This document shows positions 33,822-50,568 of a stretch of DNA of 64,000 nt, one piece after another. Positions within the stretch are counted from its first letter, which is position 1. Each line of letters starts with the position of its first letter. Under the pieces are notes generated by a model, which saw nothing but the letters and a program-made list of their open reading frames with translations, made no database searches and was not told the origin of the DNA. The position numbers and the translations under genes were made by a program. Source of the stretch: Avena insularis (lineage: Eukaryota > Streptophyta > Magnoliopsida > Poales > Poaceae); the NCBI GenBank assembly GCA_023614405.1, contig CM042689.1, forward strand, positions 327,646,305 to 327,710,304, given 5' to 3'.

Positions 33822-34247
33822 CGCTCCCCTTTCCCAGCCGCGCCAAAATTCCCCGCCGCCTCCCGCGACTCTGCCCTCGCTTTCGCTTCCCTATTTCCTT
33901 TTCTCTTTTGTTTTTCCGGTTTTCTGCCACGCGCGATCTCAACCGTCCTTGTCGTCATTTGGAGACCTCGTGGCGAGCATCCCGACCTCCACGCGAAATC
34001 GTCACGTTCGCAACCTCACAGCCCCACGCGCCCACACCTCTCCCCTTCTCCCTCCGCTCATCCCATTCCCCTTCTCTTCCACTCCTCTTCCGCCCCGCGC
34101 GCAGAAGCTGCGGCGGCGACCGGTCCTTTGCCGCCAAAGCCGGCGGCGAACTGCCCCGTCGCACCAGGTAAGGGCGCTACTCTGCTCCTCCCTTCGGTTG
34201 GAGAAACCATATTTGCTTGGCCGCATGTTCCAAACAGTCGGCAGTAT
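33822..34247. promoter_or_regulatory. Shared head-to-head promoter of POLH and the PPR-like gene
   Basis: Only 426 bp separate the two start codons. The interval is GC- and pyrimidine-rich without a clear TATA box. On plus it contains a leader exon ending at 34167 (ACCAG|GTAAGG), whose intron ends at CAAACAG (34237), ten bases before the PPR-like ATG. Both genes must draw on this interval for initiation. Confidence 0.65.
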
Positions 34248-36232
34248 ATGCTTACTGGAATATCTTTCGGACTGTCTCACGCTGCAGATTACAGAATGTT
34301 TTCCTTGAGATATGGGACGCCAACATTTGGTGTAGCCTTGGAGCGAAGTGCTGTTCCACATCCTCAGAAGTTCAACTCTGTAGTGGTGAGCTCCATTCGC
34401 TTCTCTGTAGGTTTAGCATAGCATGTGGCCTGTTGTAAATCTGGTGGTGGAGCTGCTTCTTATCCTGACCTAATACTGCCAAATTGTGGCGCAGGTGTGC
34501 GGCGCCCGGGGTCCGAGGCCCAGATATCCTCGTGTGTGGAAGACTGATAAGAGAATCGGAACAGTTGCCAAGTCACAAAAGCTTGTCAAATGTGTGAGGT
34601 TCTTCTGCATTTCGCTGTTGTAACTATAAGTAGAGCCTCCACTCTACTGTATTTCTGCATAACCCTGCTGATATGCTAGATTAACTGCGTGCCTACACAT
34701 AAACAATTGTACTCTGGTTCAGCTTTGTGATGAAACTCCACAGCTTTCAGTGTGTTCTGTATTTTGTAGGCACCAAAAGATTAAATCCAGTTTTCCATTT
34801 TACCTGTTGCATGACACCTTTTGCGGTTGCATATTGCTTTCCGTTCAGTGATTTCAAACCCTGAAATCTTTTGTCCTCTACCAGTGGCGGAGCTAGCACA
34901 AGAATTATGGGGGGGCAAAATGTGAACTATAAATATTTGGGGGGGCAAATTAGAGTATTTTCTTTGATCTAAGTTCTAAAAAAATATTTTCTTCAATGAA
35001 TATACAAATTTTGGGGGGGCGGTGGCCCCCCCTGAGCTATACATAGCTCCGCCACTGTCCTCTACAGATTAAAGATTTGTCAAATGTAAAGGAGGAAGTT
35101 TATGGTGCTCTTGATTCTTTTGTTGCGTGGGAACTGGAATTTCCCTTAATAGCGGTGAAGAAGGCAATCAAGACGCTTGAAGATGAAAAGGAATGGAAAA
35201 GAATAATTCAGGTATTAAATCGCTGTTCATGCTTGTTTGTGTGAAGAGTTGATTATTTCGTATGATGTGTTTCTAGTGAAATTGTTGGTAGATACCACCG
35301 AACGACAGATTAAATCTTGAATGTCTACAATTAGCTCCTCCATTTTTAGTAGTATTTTTTCTGTGTCAACAAACTAATTACATGATCTCTGATTTAGGTT
35401 ATTAAGTGGATGTTTAACAAAGGTCAAGGGAAGACCATGGGAAGCTATTACACTCTGTTAAACGCTTTAATTGAGGATGGACGAGTTGAGGAAGCAGAAG
35501 AGCTATTTGGAAAGATATTCTCAAGATATATGGAGGGTTTGCCCCGTACCTTCTTCATGAAAATAATCTCCATGCATTACAATATGGGATCATACCAGAA
35601 GATGTTTGAGGTAGGAGAACTAAATATTGTGTGTTTTTATTTAATGTACGAATCTTCTAGATGTAAATTTGACACCATTTGATCCTAGTTGCATGGAGGG
35701 GCAATAACTGTACTTGTGAAAACTATCTCCCTACGTTGTATCTTGTGGTTGCTATATTAATATAGCAGGGCGAAAGCCTATTTCGAGAAAACTATCTGCA
35801 TACTAGTGGAGTCTGAGTTTATCGTATTCTACGTGGAATTGATGTTACACTGGATGGGACTATCTCTACCTTTTTAAGTAACACGACTATGATGCTTATC
35901 GCTATGGTTATTCATTTATAACAATCTATTATTTTTTTAATGTATTTCTCCTCATCCAGGTTTTTGCTGATATGGAAGAGCTGGGTGTTCGACCTGATCG
36001 TTCAATTGTCAGGATGCTTGGTAAAGTATTTCAGAAGCTAGAGATGTTGGACAAATACGAAAAGTTACATGAGAAATATCCACCGCCAAAATTTGAATTC
36101 CGGTACATCAAAGGCAAGCGCATAAGGATAAGGGTTTACCCAGACGATAGTACTGAAGAGGCAACAAAGAGAGACTCTGAGTCTGACACAGATGAACTGG
36201 AAGAGGTAGAAAGCACAAACCTTGGCAATTAA
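34248..36232 (+). CDS. PPR-like protein, At4g18975 family, 288 aa
   Basis: Members are annotated as organellar pentatricopeptide repeat proteins; the molecular role is not established. Exons are 34248-34385, 34495-34593, 35068-35211, 35398-35610 and 35960-36232 (867 coding bases), all GT-AG and in phase 0. The conserved family core includes [35 protein letters not shown] and [16 protein letters not shown]-like helices follow ([33 protein letters not shown]). The end is [20 protein letters not shown], then an acidic tail. The first 46 residues are rich in S, R and hydrophobics with few acids, compatible with an organelle transit peptide. The start follows a 5' UTR intron. A MITE sits in intron 2 at the acceptor, and a 58-bp retroposon in intron 4. 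Confidence 0.9.
34882..35057. mobile_element. hAT-type MITE (176 bp) abutting a splice acceptor
   Basis: Termini CAGTGGCGGAGCTAG and AGCTCCGCCACTG are inverted, and TCCTCTAC is duplicated on both sides (34874-34881 and 35058-35065). An 8-bp target and CAGTGGCGGAGC ends mark hAT. Internal GGGGGGC runs are typical of the family. The right duplicate is followed directly by AG and exon 3 of the PPR-like gene. Confidence 0.93.
35729..35786 (+). mobile_element. 58-bp truncated retroposon copy in PPR-like intron 4
   Basis: Flanked by an 11-bp duplication GAAAACTATCT (35718-35728 and 35787-35797). Its 3' end, AGCAGGGCGAAAGCCTATTT, matches the 3' end of the 1.27-kb element at 36711-37983. This looks like a severely 5'-truncated insertion made by target-primed reverse transcription. 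Confidence 0.8.
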
Positions 36233-36591
36233 TTGGAAGAAGCAGCAAGCACAGGCCTGGGCAGCAATGTATTACGTGATGCGGCTTGTGGAGACCTTTG
36301 ATTTTTATATGGCAGAACTTAAATTTGGTCTTTCCGTCCCTGCCCAATCAAAGCAGGTAATAAGAAAGTGGCTGGTAAGCTTGCCTTAATTTTTTATCAT
36401 GGAATCATAAAATGCTGAAATATAGAATGCCATAATGGCTGAAATTATTGCAATAAGAAATTGGCAGGCATCGTTAAATCTTACATGATAGATATTGTTG
36501 GAAAGTAAAGAAAGAATATTTTTATCGGTGTTTCTCAAGTTCTTTCGAGCAGCCACAAAATACATTTGAGGTTGTAGTTTAAAAAGTTAAA

Positions 36592-38030
36592 CATGGAATT
36601 AAATAATGCAGAATTTAAAGTATTAGATCAAAAGTTATCTATGTACTACTGTAAGATGTTTACCATGGAAATAAATAATGCAGAATTTATAATATTAGAT
36701 CAAAAGTTATGAACACGGGCTCCTCGGTCGTCCCCGCGGGCGACCAGGGGCCAAACCCTAGCCGCCGACCTCCGGCCCCCCTCCTCTCCACGCCCTCCCG
36801 CTGCCGCCGCCGGCGCGCGGCAAAGGCGTCTTGCCGCGGCGGCGGCGGTCTCTGTTCACACTGGCGTCGGGCGACGCGATGCTCCGTCGGCGGGCGAACA
36901 CGGCTCGGCTCCAACCTCCCGGCCAAGGCGGGCGAGCGGCCGTGGTGAGCAGAGTCTGGAGGCGGGCTCGGCGGCGGGGTTGGCTTTCTCGGCCCGGGCG
37001 GAGCCTCTGGAGCTCGGCGGCGGGTCCGCTCTCTCGCGCGGTAGCGCGGATGTGGCGCGGCGCGCCTTTCCCTTCTTGGCGTGCGGCTCTAGCCCGGCTT
37101 TAGGCGTGAGCTCGACCGAGATCTGGCGCGGCGTCCATGGCGCCAAGCGGCGTGTATGCAGGTGGCTCGGAGGTTGGGGATCGTCGGCGGCGTCTTGGCA
37201 GCGCAGCTGGCAGCGGGCGAAGGGCCCGATTTGGGCCTGATCTGGGCCTGGCGGCGGGCGGGCCTGATCTGGCCTGTTCCAGCTCTGCTCTAGCTCGCTG
37301 TGTCGGACGGCGCCACCGCGGGTGATGGAGGCAGGTCCCTCCCCGCTGGTCGTGTGCCTCGGTTTCCTCACGTCGTGAGCCCGACCCGCCCTATCGTCTG
37401 GCTCGATCTGCGCGTCGGTCGGAGCTTTGGCTAGAGCTCGGGATCTTGCGGCGGCTCGGAAAGGCGTCTGTGGTGTCTCTTCGGCGAGCGTGTCGGTGGT
37501 GGTGGCTCCTCACGGTCATGTGGATGGCGAGGAGAGGCGACGGAGGTTTCGGTGTTGGCGGCGCTAAAGGCAACTCGGATCGTGTCGGCAGCCTTTCTTG
37601 GGGTCAACGAGCGTGGCGATTGCGGGAAGCGGTTGGAGGTTTTTCCCGGCGAAAGCTCGTAAGCACCATCGGGCGGCGGTGCTCGGGTATCATTACCTCC
37701 AGGCGCGTTAGTGCGGCTACCTCCCATGACAGGCTCCGGGTGAAAACCCTTGACTTTTGGTCTCGACGGCGGCGGCGCGGTGTGTCGTGACCCTCTTGGG
37801 GGCGTCGTCGTGGAGCCCCGGGTCACCCTAGTTTCGGCTCGTTGTCCTCGGTGCCAAGTTTAGGCTTCCGCGTCTTTCTTGTTTATTTTGATCTGCCTTG
37901 TAAAAGGGGTCTCCCCTCCACCTTGTATCTATTCGGCCGATGTGGCTTTATTTATAAAGCGGGGCGAAAGCCTAGTTCGAGAGAGATCAAAAGTTATCTA
38001 TGTACTGTAAGGTGTATACCATGGAATTAA
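36592..38030 (+). repeat. 72-bp tandem repeat split by the retroposon
   Basis: A unit beginning CATGGAATTAAATAATGCAG and ending with CTGTAAGATGTTTAC occurs at 36592-36663. It occurs again at 36664-36710 continued at 37998-38019, and a third partial copy starts near 38020. The large retroposon lies inside the second copy. Confidence 0.75.
36711..37983 (+). mobile_element. Non-coding retroposon (1,273 bp) with 14-bp target duplication
   Basis: AGATCAAAAGTTAT is repeated exactly at 36697-36710 and 37984-37997. The insert is GC-rich, opens near AAACCCTAGCCGCCGACC and ends TAAAGCGGGGCGAAAGCCTA followed by GTTCGAGAG. Long duplications of this size indicate target-primed insertion. Many frames are open because of GC content, but no translation resembles a known protein. 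I read it as a non-autonomous LINE relative or retroposed transcript; it has no poly-A tail. Confidence 0.8.
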
Positions 38031-38999
38031 AGAATGCCATGTTGTTGTGAACAGAATAATCCTTAACAGTCGGAATCTGTGTAGGGGTTTATTCCCTTTA
38101 CTCTAAATTAGTATTCTGCTTGCATATATCCATGCTTCTAATTGGCTTTACACATATATGTAGACACGTTATGATGGTACAAACTTGTTCATATTGCTGA
38201 TACCTACAATTTGCCAATATTTCAGCCTCTTTCAGTTCCTAAAGGTGGTGTCTTTGACATGAGGCAGGATACAGCTCATGTACTCGCCTTCACATATCGA
38301 TGCGCGATATTAGCAAATAAACTGGTCGGTTGTTCCTGGGACAGATGGCATGAGATGTTAAATATCCACATTCGTGGGTATATGGCCTTAAAGTTCATCC
38401 TTTTCAGGGTGAAGGGGGGATGATTCTCTGACTCCAAAACATGTGTTATGGACATTCCGGGGAAACATGCACAAGTAGTATTATCTGTAGCACTACTAGT
38501 ATAGGCATTAGTATCTACTATCTCTGAAATGGTTGTACTACTACTAGAAACCTTAACCTTAGCAGGTATTATAGCAATATGGCAGTATATGTTTCTGCGG
38601 CTGTAGAAGAATAATATCATGGAAAAAACAATGCATCGTGAACCTTTTCAACCAGTTTCAAATAGTAGGACCTAGATTAGACAGGTTTTTAGTACGCCAA
38701 ACTCACGGATTCAAATGGGGATTCCATCATGCCATGTTTCGTGATCAGATATTCCTGAAAATGTTCAGTGGTCAGTTGTTGGAAAAAAAAATGCATTGAG
38801 GCGTACGTCCAAGAAGTTTCATTGAAATCAATTGTTGCACAATGCTAATATGGCAGCAAAGAGAAGAGAATCTGTACTGGTAGGTACGTATCTCTTGCAC
38901 CAAATCTGGTAGTCCGGTAGCATTGTACATATACGTACTACGTATTGATAGGTGCTTAATACGGAGCCGTAAGCCCGTAACGCGTCTGGCGCAGATTCA
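38031..38999. other. Intergenic, AT-rich
   Basis: No gene or element is recognised. Short open frames lack any similarity I know. Confidence 0.4.
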
Positions 39000-42549
<3,550 letters not shown>

Positions 42550-43211
42550 CTCCTGCTTCAACCCTTTGAGCGAAATGTGGCAAAAGGAAGGAAAATCCAT
42601 GGACCGACCCCATTGTCTCCACCCGTAGGAACTACGAGATCACCCCAAGGACGCCTTGGCATCCGAAGGTCACGGACCGACCATAGACCCTGTTCAATAA
42701 GTGGAACACATTAGCCGTCCGCTCTCCGGTTGGACAATGAGGGTCGGAGAAGGGCAATCACTCGTTCTTAAAACCAGCATTCTGAAGTTTCAGATCAAAG
42801 AGTCGGGCGGAAAAAGGGGAGAGCTCCTCGTTCCTGGTTCTCCTGTAGCTGGATTCCCCGGAACCACAAGAATCCTTAGAATGGGATTCCAACTCAGCAC
42901 CTTTGTTTTGAGATTTTGAGAAGAGTTGCTCTTTGGGGAGCACAGTACGATGAAAGTTGTAAGCTGTGTTCGGGGAGTTATTGTCTATCGTTGGCCTCTA
43001 TGGTAGAACCCGTCGGGAGGCACGAGAGGCGGTGGTTTACCCTTTGGCGGATGTCACGATTCGAGTCCGCTTATCTCCAAACCGTGAACTTAGCGGATAC
43101 TATGATAGCACCGAATTGCATTTTTGTTCGATCTATGATTTCGCATTCATGGACGTTGATAAGATCCTTCCAGCACCTTAGGATGGCATAGCCTTAACGT
43201 TAATGGCGAGG
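42550..43211 (+). pseudogene. trnA-UGC: Plastid trnA-UGC intron (3' part), 3' exon and rrn23 spacer
   Basis: From CTTCAACCCTTTGAGCG onward the sequence follows the grass plastid trnA intron (GAACTACGAGATCACCCCAA near 42630; TCTCCTGTAGCTGGATTCCC near 42840). The tRNA 3' exon is at 43046-43079 (GGCGGATGTC, TTCGAGTCCGCTTATCTCCA). The spacer follows to the 23S start. The tRNA 5' exon is missing. Small substitutions and deletions throughout show it is not a functional plastid copy. Confidence 0.85.
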
Positions 43212-43330
43212 TTCAAAAGAGGAAAGGCTTGCGGTGGATACCTAGGCACCCAGAGACGAGGAAGGGCGTAGCAAGCGACGAAATGCTTCGGGAGTTGCAA
43301 ATCCGCATAGATCCGGAGATTCCCAAATAG
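43212..43330 (+). pseudogene. rrn23: Plastid-type rrn23, first 119 bp
   Basis: TTCAAAAGAGGAAAGGCTTG, CACCCAGAGACGAGGAAGGG and AGATCCGGAGATTCCC match the 5' end of the large-subunit rRNA. Linkage to the trnA intron shows plastid origin. The match stops at CCCAAATAG, where sequence upstream of mitochondrial atp1 begins. Confidence 0.88.
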
Positions 43331-43477
43331 CAAAGGAATTGGCGTACATGTATGTCACCGAAATGTGCTTGAGTAACTCCTTCGGGATTTCATCAAGTGT
43401 TTAGTCTACCGAAGGTAGTTTCTTTTTGAAAAGCGGATTTCTCCCTTCAAAATATCATCCATCGTCTTTGTGAAAGT

Positions 43478-44962
<1,485 letters not shown>

Positions 44963-46551
44963 ATTAATCAAAAGGTTGCCCCTAGTTTAGGAAACCTAGC
45001 TGCTGAGAGTCTCCCCACCACAAGAGGAGCTGCTCCAGAGATTCAGATACCCCAGCCCCACAAGGGTTCACGGCCCTCCAACCTATACCGGGTCTACCGG
45101 GTGGGACTGTGCAATCGACGGCTCGTTTTATGAGATATGTGCTAACAGAAAATCTTCAGAATAATCCGAACTATATATATCCAAAGAACTATATAAATCC
45201 AATTAGTGGTCCGCATAACCCGATATTATACAATTATGGGGGTGCAGGTCCAAGTACCGACTCCACCGATATTATACAATTATGGAGGTGCAGGTCCAAG
45301 TACTTGACTCCACCAATGGATTTCTCTCCAACCGTGACTCTGTGGAGCAAAGCGCAAAACAATATATTTGAGTATGGAGAATTTCAACCTTGAACAGCAC
45401 AAGCCTCAGACCAGCTTATGATAAAAGCGGAGGACTTGTATCAAAAAAAATGCGCTATTATAACTCAGCTGAAGGTTTTAGCTGGGTGTGTTAATGGGCA
45501 AATCCTTTGGAATACGGATGATGCATGCGATGCCATCCGACGATACGACAGGAGTGAATTTCGTCTATCTACGCGGAAAAAATATATACTCAGCTTGAGT
45601 CCTAATCTATCCGATGAAGCAAAAGTGGTTTATAATCAATTGAATTCTAGGCTGGATAGCATACCTCGAATTTTCTATGATATTACAGTCTTAAGGTGTG
45701 ACCTTTGATTCTGTTGACTATATTCACCACATCAACTTTGGGTGTCCTTTGGAGAACCTCCTCCCCGACCAACCAGATCAACCTCGAGAGGAATCCGGGG
45801 AGAATGATAGGTTCATAGATGTGGAGTAATCAGTTCTTCATTTGAAGAGTTAGTTGGCTGGCCGCAGATGTAGAGAGGTTGCCTCTTGAACTACGTAATC
45901 AAAGTCGCGATCGATGGGAGATCTGTGGTTCGAGTCCACGTCGCGATTGGAAGAGAAGGTCGACCGATCACATATTCCCGATGGTCCTGGTTACGCACAT
46001 GAGAAAGCTTCCTCGACCACCCGAGAATAGAGATTGAACATTTGCGAAAGAAGTCGACTCGCTCTCCGAACAACGACTTTAGCCTAATCACATCACTTAT
46101 CTGAAATTCGAGATCGGCAGAGGAAATGGTGTGACTACCCTTATACCTAAAAGAAAATGCTTTATATAGAGTCGCTATGTACCCGCCCACTGTGCGGAAG
46201 GCCGCCGTCCGGTAATCTTTCTCTGTAGTAAGGGCGAGCCGATATGTCATATCCAATCCCTCGTACCAATGAGTCTGCTAAAAATGTCAAGATAGCTCAG
46301 TTGGTCCGGAGAAGGATGAGCTCAACGCCTTGTGCGTTAGAGCGAGAAACGACGTATGCACTTTTGTTTTGTCTACTTCCATCTCTCGATGGTAGGTGTA
46401 GGGAGACTGGTAACGTGAGCCACCTAATCTTATCTTGCTGCAATAGCACATGCAAGTTCCTAGGGTCTATATCGCTAGTCAAGGATCGAAAACAATATTG
46501 TTCAATCAGTAGACTCCAAATAGCTATTTCATTGACTCATTACACGTTCTT
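44963..46551. other. Organelle-like spacer with a 46-bp tandem duplication
   Basis: No gene is recognised. 45221-45266 and 45267-45312 are near-identical 46-bp units starting CGATATTATACAATTATGG. An open frame at 45418-45708 (97 codons) matches no family I know. Confidence 0.45.
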
Positions 46552-46621
46552 AGGCGGGGACAGGATTCAACCTGCAGTCTTGGTCATGAGCCTGATGAGT
46601 TGACCAATTCCTCTACCCGCT
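46552..46621 (-). pseudogene. trnfM: Mitochondrial initiator tRNA (trnfM-CAU), damaged
   Basis: On minus it reads AGCGGGTAGAGGAATTGG, then the anticodon arm GGCTCATGACC, AGACTGCAGGTTGAATCC and TGTCCCCGCCT. Compared with the plant mitochondrial trnfM it is about four bases short (one in the acceptor stem, the rest next to the anticodon arm and in the T arm), so it should not fold normally. Confidence 0.88.
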
Positions 46622-49190
46622 TCTTCCCCGATCTTTCTTTCCGGATAGAACCAGCGTTTAGGTTGCGGCTAGGCGCAGAGCTCTGACGATGCGAACTTGC
46701 TGAAACGAGCTTCAAGCGAAAGAACAAGGGATGAGCGCTTTTAAAGCGCATACGTTTTCTTTCTTTTCTATACGCTAATTCTGGTGAACCTCAGTCCACA
46801 GTTTGACCTATCTTTCTGTAGATTGATGCACTAATAAGACTCCAAATCCTTGGTCCCTTTCTTTTGTAACCTCTCTTAGGAACGGCTAGGATCCTAATCT
46901 ATATTCCTTCCTCCTTGGCGTCAGATAACTCCAATAAAGCATGACTGAAATCGATATAAAACGTGTCGAAGAGCAATAGACTCTGTTTTTTATAGAGCTT
47001 ATCATTGTCATTGATTGACCAGCATGACTTATGGATTGCATTTTTAACTGTGCTATTTGCATAGTAGTATCAAGGCTCTGCATCATTCTTGCTAATCAAA
47101 GGTTACGAAAGATAAGGCTTTCAATTCCATGCAATTCAAAGAGGAATTATTACTTTCTTTTTGAATGGTGGCGAGGATGTGGAAGAGCTAGTCATATAGT
47201 CCTTTAAGCTTGATTCCTTTTATCGGTTAGCAAGGAGTTTGAAGCTTGAGTACTTTCATTCTGCTTTCGTTCCTGTGGAATGAAGTTGGTTCAGAGGTCT
47301 CAAGTAGATCTTCTCATACAGCGAGTAATATCTCTACTACACTTTCCTTCCACTTTATGTTGAGCAAGTTCACCTGTTAGCTTTCCCATGACAAGCCAGA
47401 ATGTGAATCATCATAGTTTCGCTTTCGAGACAAAGTCTGATCCACCTTTATCATATTAGCAAATAGCTGATCTTAAGAGATCTCAAATAAGGGACATACT
47501 TTTGCGTATTTCCGAATGAAGCAGAATAGTCATTCAACTGATGCTTTGAAAGTCTTAAACGAGGCGATGTGTTTATCTGTCTTTCCTCATTGCATTCCTG
47601 GTAAAAAGGCGGAGAACACAATCAAAACTGCTAGTGCACTTGCTTATTCGCAATCCAAAATGCAAGAATCAAAGCGAAAATAGTGTACTTATTCTTCGAT
47701 GGAATCAATCCCTTAGTTATCCTACTTGTGTGAAAATTAGAGTGGTCGAGTAATGAATTCAACGATTCACCTACTTGATTTGTCTTTTTCCCGACCAGAT
47801 CGACATCGAGCTCGACCTCCTCGTTACTTGGCTAGAGGAATGAAGATTTCCTTGCTTTTATGATCCTTCGTTTGCCTTTGCGCTACTTCATAAGATTGGG
47901 ATAAAGCTGGGAATGAAAGTAATAGTGAGGTCAAACGCATATACATAGTAGGGCCCTGATTCTACTCTTTTTTGATTCGTAAAAGACTCCACTATATATA
48001 GAATGAATCAATGAATTCCGTTTTCTCCGTTTTCCTCTCAGATGCAGATGAATAAGAAATGTGATGTTATCCACTTAAGAAGTTCTTTGAAAGTCAAGAG
48101 AATTCCTTGTGTGACCCGACGGAGAGGAATAAAGAAGTCTATACTATTCTCGAATCCGTCTTCTTTTTGAGGAATGTAAAACTGGTGCTATCGCCTATCA
48201 TATAGTCGATCCAGGATTAGCGAACATTGCTTCCACTTTCATCAATATTGGCTGGAATGGGTTCAGCTGTATACTCTCTAGGTAGAAGATCCCCAATCAT
48301 TAGCTCGTCAAATTCTTTCTAGAAAAAAAGTTCTGTATTAGATCACATCTCCAACTACTAAATCCCCTTCTAACAAAAGAAACAATTGCAGCTGTTCATT
48401 GAAATCCATAGGTTCACGTTACAACCCACCAATAGTCGATTCCAGAGCTGAAGGCGAAAAAGATACTCTGGTCTAGCTTCCGCGGAGGATTTACCTACTC
48501 TCGGGCGGCGCCCAGAGCAATGGCACAACCTAGCCCTAAACGCACAAAAAGAAAATAAATGAGATTATGTACCTGGGGTTCTCGCTTCTCCTGGCCATCA
48601 AGAGATTTTTTTTGACCCAGATAGACCCAGCACTTCCTACATTGACTATTTAGGAATTCTATTGAAACACGCTCCTTTAAGTGGCCCAGACCGAAGCTGA
48701 AAGGAACTTGATCACCCGGAGAAGATTTCTTTTCTTTGCTGATTCCTCTCAATGAAATTTGCCATGTTGCACTAAGTTACTTACGGATGTATGCATGCAG
48801 TCCGGGAACACTTTGGGGTGAACACCCATCCGAACAAGTAGGGTCAATAGTTCAGCATTTAGGCCGTAACATTTAGCAAAAAACGAATCTTAAACCCAAC
48901 AAGTGCTCTCCGAACCAAGCTAGATAGTCTCCTATCACTAGGCTCACCAACCAACCTGGACTTTGATTCTTTCTTATTATTCTAACCAGATATATTTGCC
49001 TCTGACCATCAAATTAAATGTGAATAACCCGTCCTCCTCTCTTTTAAACAAGGGGCGCTTCCGGTTCTGTGCGTGCTTCAAACAATTTTGTTTTCTCCAT
49101 ATTACCATATCTCTAGAGTCAATAATTTTCTATGAGGAACTACTGAACTCAATCACTTGCTGCCGTTACTCAACAGTTTTCTGTTGAGGT
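46622..49190. other. Probable mitochondrial intergenic DNA
   Basis: Character resembles grass mitochondrial spacer (CTTTCTTTTC, GAACGAAAG-like words), but no gene is identifiable. Frames are short and interrupted. Confidence 0.45.
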
Positions 49191-50157
49191 CTATCCCGTA
49201 GAGGTAGTCAAATTGGATCAGTGATCAATTTCTAGGTTTCGTCGTAAACCTAATTGGTTACTTCCAAGCATAGAGGTAATTGACAAATGAGGAACATGAC
49301 CATTCAGGAATGGACACTCAGATATGAGCTAGAGGCTCAACTTGTGAAGATATGAGTTTTGATTAACAAACAAACAGACACCACCTTGCTGATTTGCAGC
49401 GGTAGCGCCGTGGTAGCAGGCTCTGCTACCTCCCGTTCCGAGGCCAACGATCACCACAAAGACGACCATACTTTAAGCTCAGTATCGCAGGGTTAGTACG
49501 AGATGCACGTGGAGAAGGTCTGCAAACGACCATTTCGTAATTTAGCTCAGTGTGCGCACCAGGTCTTTATCCAACGATAGTTTGACTAGTGATGAGCGGC
49601 GGTACCAGTCAGGCTAAACACCCATCTATGAATAGAGCTGGCTGAGCTCTCCTATGATCAAGTCGGACGTGGTGTTGACTTGTTGTCACCTACCTCTAAC
49701 ACTTGGATCCAATAGTCAAACTGTATGGGCCTTTTAACATATCTACAGCAGTAAGTATGCATGCGTCTTTTAACTACTCTTGACTTCACCAAGCTTGACC
49801 GATAACCTGTATGGGCCTCCTTCGCTTAACACGAGTCTGGTCGACTGGTAAGCATGAGCCGAATGTGCACCAGACATTGGTAATATAACAATTTCGTCCC
49901 TATTCCCTTGTGAAGTGCAACGAACGCAACATCCAAAATTTACCCCGCAGGCGCAAGGATGCACGTGACGTGACGTACGTGTGGGTTGCGAGGTGTTTTT
50001 CATGGGCGTACGCTAGCGTTTGTTACTGGGGCGCGCAGCCTTCCACGGCCCGCAACCGCACTAGCCACGGTTCCGCCGCTCATTGGGCACTGCGCCATCC
50101 CGGTGGTGCAAAGTCCATGCCTTGCGTACCCTGCTGACGGTACAAAGTAAACTAGCA
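49191..50157. other. Intergenic, unassigned
   Basis: Nuclear-looking, with no gene or element termini recognised. Confidence 0.4.
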
Positions 50158-50326
50158 CTTCCTATGTTTTAAAATATAAGATGTTTTAAGTTTATGGAGA
50201 GAACGTATCTAGACTTGTTTTAGTATATAGGTTCACTCATGTTTGAAATAAATCCAGACACTAAAATAAGTCTAGATACATTTGCTTCACAAAGCTAAAA
50301 CATCTTATATTTTGAAACGGAGGGAG
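50158..50326. mobile_element. Stowaway MITE (about 169 bp)
   Basis: The left end is CTTCCTATGTTTTAAAATAT; the right end CTTATATTTTGAAACGGAGG then GAG precedes TA. Internal AAAATAAGTCTAGATACATT is shared with the element at 27803-28398. The left terminus is slightly decayed. Confidence 0.85.
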
Positions 50327-50568
50327 TACTAGTTTCTTCAGCCTTGAGTAGTTTAGCTTCCTCGAGAGGAGAAGAAACTGCGCTGAAGCTCGAAGAAAAG
50401 TCTGAACCGCGCGCTACAGTGTGGCAAGAAAGGAACCAAACCAGTGGTAGCGGGCCATCTGCGGCGCCGCAAACCCAAGCCCACGTATCAGCTTATGCGG
50501 GCGCCCGCAACAGAGGTAAGAAAATAAGTAGGATTTTGCGGCGGCCCGCATAGTCCCGCATACTCGAA

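Noticed and set aside
33408..34421. 337-codon open frame on plus across the POLH/PPR promoter
   Set aside because: It overlaps POLH exons 1-2 antisense and runs through a spliced 5' intron of the PPR-like gene. Only its last 46 codons (from 34248) are real coding.
36856..37371. 171-codon minus open frame in the GC-rich retroposon
   Set aside because: Many frames are open in both directions inside a precisely bounded retroposon; no domain is recognised.
45898..45952. tRNA-like T arm (GGTTCGAGTCCACG)
   Set aside because: No matching D or anticodon arm and no acceptor stem could be built.
46287..46345. Sequence ATAGCTCAGTTGGT resembling a tRNA 5' half
   Set aside because: The rest does not fold as a tRNA, and no 3' half follows.
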